From Heterostelium album PN500 (taxonomy: Eukaryota; Evosea; Eumycetozoa; Acytosteliales; Acytosteliaceae), in contig NW_008805073.1 of NCBI RefSeq assembly GCF_000004825.1, positions 1,116,001-1,180,000 of the forward strand: a stretch of DNA of 64,000 nt. Direction: 5' to 3'. The first letter of the stretch is position 1. Each line of letters opens with the position of its first letter. Position numbers and translations under genes: made by a program. The notes beneath the pieces were generated by a model, which was not told the DNA's origin, searched no databases, and worked only from the letters and a program-made list of their open reading frames with translations. Positions 57,405 to 64,000 of this stretch are shown here, in pieces.

Positions 57405-59627
57405 TTATTTTATTAATTTAATTGGATATCTAGATATGTAACAACCAATAGCAATAGATGCAACTAATACTATTACAATAGGATTAGTTAAAAAAAAAAA
57501 AAATTTTTTTTTTACAGAATTGTTATTGTTGTTGTTGTTGTTGTTGTTCAGAGTTGTTGTTGTTAATTTTTCAAAAGTTATTGCTGGTTTTGGATTTGAA
57601 GAATTACCATCTTCAATTTTAAATTGTTCAAATCTATTTTTATAGGTTGCATGTAATGCAAATGATGGTTGACGACCGAATCCATTACCAATCAAATTGA
57701 TATATCGAAGTGAATTATTGTTAACAAGTGACTGTTGGAAACTATCGGCACACTCTACACCAAATTCATTACATGATAGATCGATCGATGTTAGTGTATG
57801 ATTTACTGCTAGACCACATGCAATTTCATGGCCAATGTTGGTTGATAATGAATTTTGGTAGAGATCAAGTGATGTCAATGTAGTATTCTTTGAGAGTACT
57901 TGGAAAATGACATTTTCTTCCAAAACTTTAATTTGATTTTTTCTTAGATTAAGAGTCTTTAATGTATTGTTATAAAGAAGAGCATTCAATATCGGTGATG
58001 TTCCACTGGTTCCAAGTATATTTCCACCTAGATTAAGTGAAATCAATGATTTGTTTGTGAGAAGATAGGCACCTAGGATTGCACCTTGTATTGATTCAAT
58101 GGAATTGAGTGATAGATCCATTGATGTCAATGTCTTATTGAATAGCAGTGCTCTCATAATATCAGTGACATCACTATCGATAAAAGCATAGGAGAGATTT
58201 AGAGTTGTTATCTTTTGATTCTGTTCAATCATTCTTTGTAGTCCAGCTTTTGATTCAGAGCTTCTAATCTTTGTGTAGCTTAAATTCAGTGTTTGGATAT
58301 TTGGATGTTCAACTACAGAATCAAATACACACTGTCCAAATCTACCAAATTCATTTACCATGAGATTTAGGTGTTCTAGTTTGGGTGAGTTTTGTATATA
58401 TTGTCCTAGTTGTTGACCATCTATATTTCCAACCATTGCCAATGATATCTTTTTGATTTGTTTGTTCATTTCAAGTGATGATATTATTTGTCTGAGTGAA
58501 CCTTCACCAAATCTGTTGGTATCTAAAATCAGTGATTCAAGTCCAGTGTTTCGTTCGATCATTTTTGATAGTTCCATAGCTCCAACCTCTCCAATTCCAT
58601 TTTCATTCAGATTGAGATGTTGTAATGTATTATTGTCATTGGCAAGTACATGAGCAATCTCTCCAACACCGTCCATCATTAAATTGAATGACAAATTCAA
58701 TGATCGTAGTGACTTGTTATCTCGTATCAACAGCGCCAATTCACTTGCCCCTTTTTGTTTCAAACAATTATTTTCCAAATTTAAATATTCAATCGTTCCA
58801 TTCGCACCAATGATATAAGATAGTAGTGGAATAATATCAGCTCCAAGACGGTTGTGTCCAATATCAAATTTAACTACATTCTTTGGAATCCTTGGAATCA
58901 TTCTTTTCAACAAACAAAATTTGTTGCCATCACCATGTTGTAGAGAACTAAAATCCAATGACCGCAAATTGCTTGACAGTAACATAGTCTGAGTGAAAAA
59001 TTTGAGGACATTATTATTGATCGAATCAAAAGTAAAGGTCAATTCAGAGATAGAGTTGTTCTCGGTTGGAATGACTGTCTTTGAAAGTGAGTGGTTCTGT
59101 AAATAGGCTGGCAGTAACCAAGAGTCAGTAAAAGAATAATCAATACCACTAAATCGGAGTGGTACACCTGTAACACCTGTCGTTTTCAATCGATTCAGTT
59201 GTACAAACGATCGGTTGTTAATCACCTTAATGCATGGATACATTAGGAATGGTATAACAGAGTTTGACCAAGATTTGCATACCAGTGATAGTCTTAGGAT
59301 CGATTGTAGATTTACCAACTTGTCAGAAAATACAGGACATCTATCAGGTAAATAATGATACAATATAAAATTTAAAATATGACGCCAAATAACTGATGGA
59401 AGTTGTGGTGTTGTAGATGAATGTGTATATACATTTTTATTATAACCTTCATTCTCTAGAGATAATAATCTGAATTGTTTATGATTAGAGTTGTAAAGTT
59501 GATCTAAAATCTCTAAACTTCCCAATTCTGGTATCTTTACAATGTTATTCTTATTAGTAATAACCATTGTATTATTATTACTTTTATTTTGTAAAAAACA
59601 TTTAATTTTATTTTTTACTGTTTGCAT
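57405..59627 (-). CDS. leucine-rich repeat protein with C-terminal membrane anchor
   Basis: A single minus-strand exon of 740 residues. The N-terminal part contains an F-box-like stretch (PQLPSVIWRHILNFILYHYL, RLSLVCKSWSNSVIPFLMYP). From about residue 230 to 660 run at least 14 RNI-type leucine-rich repeats, for example NGTIEYLNLENNCLKQKGAS, NTLQHLNLNENGIGEVGAME and HTLTSIDLSCNEFGVECADS. After an Asn run and a Lys/Phe stretch, residues about 713-733 form one hydrophobic helix (NPIVIVLVASIAIGCYIS) followed by a short basic end (RYPIKLIK). That layout predicts a tail-anchored protein with the repeats in the cytosol. Repeats resemble NLRC3/RanGAP-like families, but no NACHT or GTPase domain is present. 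Function unknown. Confidence 0.85.
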   Translation of the reverse strand: MQTVKNKIKCFLQNKSNNNTMVITNKNNIVKIPELGSLEILDQLYNSNHKQFRLLSLENEGYNKNVYTHSSTTPQLPSVIWRHILNFILYHYLPDRCPVFSDKLVNLQSILRLSLVCKSWSNSVIPFLMYPCIKVINNRSFVQLNRLKTTGVTGVPLRFSGIDYSFTDSWLLPAYLQNHSLSKTVIPTENNSISELTFTFDSINNNVLKFFTQTMLLSSNLRSLDFSSLQHGDGNKFCLLKRMIPRIPKNVVKFDIGHNRLGADIIPLLSYIIGANGTIEYLNLENNCLKQKGASELALLIRDNKSLRSLNLSFNLMMDGVGEIAHVLANDNNTLQHLNLNENGIGEVGAMELSKMIERNTGLESLILDTNRFGEGSLRQIISSLEMNKQIKKISLAMVGNIDGQQLGQYIQNSPKLEHLNLMVNEFGRFGQCVFDSVVEHPNIQTLNLSYTKIRSSESKAGLQRMIEQNQKITTLNLSYAFIDSDVTDIMRALLFNKTLTSMDLSLNSIESIQGAILGAYLLTNKSLISLNLGGNILGTSGTSPILNALLYNNTLKTLNLRKNQIKVLEENVIFQVLSKNTTLTSLDLYQNSLSTNIGHEIACGLAVNHTLTSIDLSCNEFGVECADSFQQSLVNNNSLRYINLIGNGFGRQPSFALHATYKNRFEQFKIEDGNSSNPKPAITFEKLTTTTLNNNNNNNNNNSVKKKFFFFLTNPIVIVLVASIAIGCYISRYPIKLIK

Positions 59628-60545
59628 GATTATTTTTTTAATAATGGGCAGATAGAAATAAATAAGAATTTAAATTATAAGAAATAAATAAATCAATTAT
59701 TATTATAAAAAATATATATACTTATAAATATATAATTAAATATAAACTATTACTTAAATTAAAAAATGTTTATGGATTTTTAAATTAATCAATTTGGAGG
59801 TTGGTTCATGACAATGCAAAGATGCAAAGATTTCAGTGGAAATCTTTAAGCAACCAACTTCATAGTTGAAATGATAGTGAGAGGTGTGTTGGACACTTTT
59901 AATTAAACGAAAGATATATATTGAAATAAAATGAATACTTTGATCTGAATTCTTTGTATTTGAATCATTTATTTGCAGTGGAAAAAAACAACATAAACAA
60001 GTGGTTCACCCTTATATTTTGAAAAAAAAAAAACAAAATTTTTTTTAAAGTTAATAAATTTCATTGAATTTTTTGTAAACAGCGCGCAACAAGAATTTTT
60101 TTATGATACTTCTTTTTTAGTTTAAATTATTTATTTGATTAATGGTTTCAATGATTACAAAGAAAAGAATTTAATAAATGAGAGAAATTATTTTCAAAGT
60201 TTATTGTAATAACCATGAATATTACCAAAATACTATTTTATTAACGTTAATAAAAACTAAACTATTTTTTTAATCTTTTACAAAAAAAAAAAAGAATAAT
60301 TAAATCATATTTGTTATATCAAATCAAATTCATCCCTCAATTGACTGATTTACAAAACTAAAATTAAACTTTTATTTATTTTTTTTAAAAATGACCCTTG
60401 ATAATTTTTGGTCGGGTCCAACACCACAAATGAGTCAAAACATTTCCTAACTTTTTAAGGTTTAATTTGATCAAACAATAAAAACAATATATTGTTTATT
60501 CTTTATATATTAACTATATATATTTATTATATATTTATATTTATA
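59628..60545. other. intergenic between divergent genes
   Basis: Shared upstream region of the LRR and B-box genes, with the foldable element at 59797-59861 listed separately. The rest is A/T-rich. Codons in frame before 60546 are a TATATT-rich leader and lack an ATG. Confidence 0.5.
59797..59861. other. nested inverted repeats, candidate structured RNA or regulatory palindrome
   Basis: An outer stem GAGGTTGGTT (59797-59806) pairs with AACCAACTTC (59852-59861), ten pairs with one G-U. Inside, AAAGATTTC (59826-59834) pairs perfectly with GAAATCTTT (59839-59847) around the loop AGTG. A short direct repeat GCAAAGAT precedes and overlaps the inner stem. The patch is clearly less A/T-rich than its surroundings. 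It lies about 170 bp before the LRR gene start. An alternative hairpin CAACT/AGTTG (59855-59868) would compete with the outer stem. Confidence 0.45.
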
Positions 60546-62549
60546 ATGAATGGTAGTAATGATTGTATAAATAATAGTGGTAACACTATTATCAAATGCA
60601 AAAATCATACGATACCTATTGATCTCATTTGTTATGACTGTGTTTTGTTACTATGTTCACAATGTTCACCTCTTCATAGAAATCACCATTTCGATCATGT
60701 CAGAAACATTAAATCATCAATCTATCTCAATCAAAAAAATAATTATAATTTAAAAAGGTGCAATGATAATAGTAATACAACAACTAACAGCAGTAACACT
60801 GTTGATAATAATGATCAACAAAATCAAACATTAAATAATAGTATCAATAATAATAATAATAATAATAGTATAATAAATAATAATGAAACAATAGATTTTA
60901 ATAATCCAATTAATAATAATTTACAAACATTGTGGGACTCTTTAAAGTCATCGGTTGAAACATTCAATGCATTGAAATTGGATGAGGAAGATGTTTCACA
61001 ACACTTTAGAGATCTACATCAATATCTCATTACCCAGGAATATAAATATAAACAACAGATCACCAATGACATTGATTTTGTTCGTGAAAAGATAGAATCA
61101 GATATAAAACAATTCAAACCACTTGTTAACATTGTCAATACTGTTAAATATGATATATCTACCAATAATAATAATAATAATAATAATACTTTAATAAATA
61201 GTAATAGTAATAGTAATAACATAGATGAAGTAGACTGTACAACAACTGGTGATGAAGATCAAAATGATGATGGTGATATAACCTATAGTTACCAAACAGA
61301 TGGTGTTATTGATTCTGTTGCTGCATGTTCTACACTCTCAGAGTTTATGTCTGCCAATAGTCAATCTTTGTTCTCTGTAGACAAAACAAAATTGGAAAAT
61401 GTCAATGATGACTCAATTTTGGACTCTGTTTATAGATACTTGGATGGATATAGATTCGATGCTGTCACAGAGTTTGAGAAACATCTCAAACATTACTACA
61501 AGGTGGATATCAATCAAATACAGACCAACAAGATAAAACAAAACTTTGAAAAATCAATTCAAATCAAGAGAATCAATAAGGTTAAAACAGAACAAGAGAA
61601 AGAAGAAGAAGATGAAGATGGAGAACAACAACAGCAACAACAACAATTACTTAAAGATCAAACTATATCAAAGGTAAAAGTTAAAAAGATACCAGCTGCA
61701 ATCAATAATCAACTATCAGAGAATAAGAAACAAGTTTATCTTGTTACCACCGATAAGAATGGACAGATAACCAAGTTGGATGTTAATAAGAACTACCAGG
61801 AGGAGCATTTACCGTTGCAATTCAATAATGTCAATACATTCAATTCAGTGGTTACTATTGGTGAGCATGTCTATGTGTTTGGTGGTGCCGAAGGCTCCAA
61901 GAAGCAATTCAAACGGTTCTCTGTAAAGACCAATATCATCGATTTGGAGGCAGACATGTCGAGAGTCGAAGGAGAGAGAATCTCTGCTTGTTATAATGGC
62001 AAGAATCACATCTACCTGTTGAACGGTAACAAAAAGTCACACGTGGAAATCAGTAGATACGACATCGAGACCAACAAATTCGATCGTTTTGCATTCTTGA
62101 ACAACACTCACGAAGCAGTGCTACTCTCGTTCTTCTATCAAGATATGTTGTATAGCGTTTGTCGTGGTGCAACAAAGATCATTAGATTCAATCCAAACAA
62201 TAAGCAACGTGATGACATCTCAGTGGATGGCGATCACATTGAAAATGGCTCTGCTTTCTGCACCGATGGCAAGGGTAATATCTATATACACTGTCTCACT
62301 GACCAACAGAGATTCGTCAGGTTCAACGTCATCGAGAGAAAAGTTGAAACACTCAATCACGCTATCAATATGGAGATCTTGTTCTACTTGTCGATGGTGT
62401 ACGATCCCAATCACGATCTTATCTATCTTCTCGGAGGCAAAGAATATCAAAACTATATCTACTCTGTCAAGCACAACAGTTGGTATAATTTCTATAGCAA
62501 AGATGAATCAACAAGATATTGGTGTGGAACAGCAATTGTAACATTATAA
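60546..62549 (+). CDS. B-box zinc finger protein with coiled coil and kelch-like C-terminal half
   Basis: ATG at 60546 gives 667 residues in one exon. A B-box-type zinc finger lies near residues 17-50 (IKCKNHTIPIDLICYDCVLL, LCSQCSPLHRNHHFDHV). An Asn-rich stretch, a coiled coil (QYLITQEYKYKQQITNDIDF, VREKIESDIKQF), a second Asn tract and an acidic/Gln linker follow. From about residue 405 the protein has repeated beta-rich units: GEHVYVFGGAEGSKKQFKRF, KNHIYLLNGNKKSHVEISRY, GNIYIHCLTDQQRFVRFNV and DLIYLLGGKEYQNYIYSV, spaced like kelch blades. B-box plus coiled coil plus propeller recalls TRIM proteins without a RING. Dictyostelids have many such proteins of unknown function; I cannot name this one. 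Confidence 0.85.
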   Translation: MNGSNDCINNSGNTIIKCKNHTIPIDLICYDCVLLLCSQCSPLHRNHHFDHVRNIKSSIYLNQKNNYNLKRCNDNSNTTTNSSNTVDNNDQQNQTLNNSINNNNNNNSIINNNETIDFNNPINNNLQTLWDSLKSSVETFNALKLDEEDVSQHFRDLHQYLITQEYKYKQQITNDIDFVREKIESDIKQFKPLVNIVNTVKYDISTNNNNNNNNTLINSNSNSNNIDEVDCTTTGDEDQNDDGDITYSYQTDGVIDSVAACSTLSEFMSANSQSLFSVDKTKLENVNDDSILDSVYRYLDGYRFDAVTEFEKHLKHYYKVDINQIQTNKIKQNFEKSIQIKRINKVKTEQEKEEEDEDGEQQQQQQQLLKDQTISKVKVKKIPAAINNQLSENKKQVYLVTTDKNGQITKLDVNKNYQEEHLPLQFNNVNTFNSVVTIGEHVYVFGGAEGSKKQFKRFSVKTNIIDLEADMSRVEGERISACYNGKNHIYLLNGNKKSHVEISRYDIETNKFDRFAFLNNTHEAVLLSFFYQDMLYSVCRGATKIIRFNPNNKQRDDISVDGDHIENGSAFCTDGKGNIYIHCLTDQQRFVRFNVIERKVETLNHAINMEILFYLSMVYDPNHDLIYLLGGKEYQNYIYSVKHNSWYNFYSKDESTRYWCGTAIVTL

Positions 62550-62680
62550 ATAAAAGATTTAAAGTATTTAAATAAATAAATAATTTGTTTTTTCTTTTTA
62601 TTTGATATCATATTCTTTGTTTTAAAATTTAAATAAAATTTAAAGGTTATCATATTATACTCTGTTGACCATTTCAGATC

Positions 62681-64000
62681 TTATTGATATGGAACAGTTG
62701 GAGGTGGTGGCAAGTTGGAGAATATCGAAAACTTTCTTTCTCTGTTTTCTGACGATGATGGGGAAGTTATGTTTGTACTAGAGCTGGATGGTGATGTAGG
62801 TGTTGAATTGGATTTATCTGGTGAAGTAATAAGGAATGATCTTGGTGGAGGTGTAGGTGCTGCATTGATTGAACTTCCTGAGGGTGATAAACTAAGATTA
62901 CTACCTCCAGATGATGACAAACTTATATTACTACCACTTCCACTGCTGCTATTGTTACTGATAGTACTCTGATTATTATTATTGAATAGATCCATTGAAA
63001 TTGGTGCTCTTGAAAGTGTTCCATTACCTGATTTTGTTGATGGTCTTAATACACTCGGTTGAAGATGAGGATTTGGTGGTTGGTTACTGTTGTTGTTGTT
63101 GTTGGATGGGTATGATTGTGATTGTAAATCTTTAATTACAGAGGAATTATTTGAATGTGAAATTACTTGATGTTGTTGATGATGTGTTGGTTGATGATGA
63201 TGATGACTTTGTTGAATAAAAGATGAATTGGTTGCACCTGGATATTGAAGATGATGAGCAAGTGAATTTGGTTTGAATATATTTTTGGCGTTCTCGGCGG
63301 TGACTCCTGGTGGAGCTGGCTTTGGTCTTGGTGGAAGTGGACGTGATCCAGCTTTTACACCTGTATTATTATCATCTCCGGGAGCAGCAACTGGAGCAAG
63401 TGGAGGTGGTCCTTCGTCATCAGAGTTACTCAGTACTTTTGGTTGGATAGTGGCAATATCGGAACTACCGAAATTCAAAGGACAAATATCGACCAGCGTC
63501 TGATTCGATTCAATCAAGAGTCTGATGAATGATTTCTCCTTCTCAATGTTGCTGAGGAAAAGCTCTGGGTTGTGACAACGTAGAAGTGATGGTGCGAAAA
63601 CCATTGAAATATTATCGATATTCATCTTGCTGTACTCTACATTCTCGGGGAGTGTCAGTTCCTTGAGAAACTGTGAGATGTAGGCAACGATTCGTTGGTT
63701 GTGAGGTGGCAGTTGACGGAAGATCGCCACGATATCAGTGATACTCTCGCAGTTGACAGCGTCTTCGTAGAGATTGTCAGAGACGAGTGCATGAGGAATT
63801 TCACGTAGCCATGCTTTGAGGGTGGAGGTGATGGTATGTACATTGTTCTCGGTCACTGTGTAGTCACCTTCGTTCAGGCGACGCTTGATATTGGCAACGT
63901 CAGTGTTGTGTCCGGGAATACGAAAGATTCCTTCCGCTTTCATTCCACCGTGAATCTTTATAGAGTTGATGAGGAGCACTAGGATATAGGGAAGATTCAG
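62681..64000 (-). CDS. RhoGAP domain protein (5' end outside window)
   Basis: The minus-strand frame is open to the window edge, so the N terminus is missing. The visible part begins inside a RhoGAP domain: GGMKAEGIFRIPGHNTDVAN contains the catalytic arginine finger (IFRI), followed by HTITSTLKAWLREIPHALVS, QLPPHNQRIVAYISQFL and NIDNISMVFAPSLLRCHNPE, all family hallmarks. The C-terminal half is low complexity: Pro-rich segments (RPLPPRPKPAPPG), a His/Gln run, Asn/Ser/Gly tracts and a final FSIFSNLPPPPTVPYQ, which could bind SH3 domains. Such proteins switch off Rho/Rac GTPases and so shape the actin cortex. It converges with the B-box gene, 130 bp apart. Confidence 0.92.
   Translation of the reverse strand: MNLPYILVLLINSIKIHGGMKAEGIFRIPGHNTDVANIKRRLNEGDYTVTENNVHTITSTLKAWLREIPHALVSDNLYEDAVNCESITDIVAIFRQLPPHNQRIVAYISQFLKELTLPENVEYSKMNIDNISMVFAPSLLRCHNPELFLSNIEKEKSFIRLLIESNQTLVDICPLNFGSSDIATIQPKVLSNSDDEGPPPLAPVAAPGDDNNTGVKAGSRPLPPRPKPAPPGVTAENAKNIFKPNSLAHHLQYPGATNSSFIQQSHHHHQPTHHQQHQVISHSNNSSVIKDLQSQSYPSNNNNNSNQPPNPHLQPSVLRPSTKSGNGTLSRAPISMDLFNNNNQSTISNNSSSGSGSNISLSSSGGSNLSLSPSGSSINAAPTPPPRSFLITSPDKSNSTPTSPSSSSTNITSPSSSENRERKFSIFSNLPPPPTVPYQ

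Noticed and set aside
60492-60545. N-terminal extension of the B-box protein (hydrophobic, Ile/Tyr-rich)
   Set aside because: The extension has no ATG; it is TATATT leader translated in frame.

Overview
The window is nuclear DNA of a dictyostelid social amoeba. Intergenic DNA is extremely A+T rich with long A and T runs. Genes are compact with short GT-AG introns of about 60-130 bp. Many proteins carry Asn, Gln or Ser homopolymer tracts, and several families are typical of dictyostelids: FNIP repeats, the large ankyrin family, a Skp1-type prolyl hydroxylase and amoebal small secreted proteins. I cannot name the species.

Layout. 0-5.6 kb is accessory: a truncated array of 41-residue TPR-like repeats, a decayed pogo/Tc5-like transposase, a small Cys-rich secreted protein, a single-domain phytochelatin synthase and minus-strand relics of decayed genes. 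6.4-18.1 kb: a BTB-BACK-discoidin-like protein, an S28 serine peptidase, a divergent eEF1A and an ankyrin gene whose reading frame is interrupted. 20.1-29.6 kb: Rab1, TRAP-alpha, an F-box/FNIP protein, prolidase and a Ser/Gly-rich secreted protein. 30-41.6 kb is dense housekeeping DNA: XRN2, a stand-alone EF-Tu domain-2-like miniprotein, dynein roadblock light chain, RBMX2, MMADHC, mitochondrial GrpE and ALG6. 41.8-53.2 kb: a decayed Cys-rich gene, a PhyA/EGLN-like prolyl hydroxylase, myosin regulatory light chain, SRP receptor alpha, an MTH1-like Nudix hydrolase, RPS27 and a broken relative of the first TPR-like gene. 53.4-64 kb: NDUFS4, a methyltransferase, ETF-alpha, a tail-anchored LRR protein, a B-box/kelch-like protein and a RhoGAP protein cut by the window edge.

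Functional links are loose, as is normal for a eukaryotic chromosome. Rab1, TRAP-alpha, SRP receptor and ALG6 serve the early secretory pathway. NDUFS4, ETF-alpha, GrpE and MMADHC serve mitochondria. XRN2, RBMX2, eEF1A and RPS27 serve RNA and translation. No CRISPR array, rRNA, recognisable tRNA or viral element was seen.

The observations most worth a second look are the stand-alone EF-Tu domain-2-like protein, the half-size phytochelatin synthase with perfectly spaced catalytic triad, the divergent eEF1A, four genes with an intron inside or directly after the start codon, two hairpin elements that could be small RNAs (45966-46002 and 59797-59861), and the 41-residue TPR variant with its relic 50 kb away. 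Exon coordinates were placed by eye from splice consensus, frame and family conservation.
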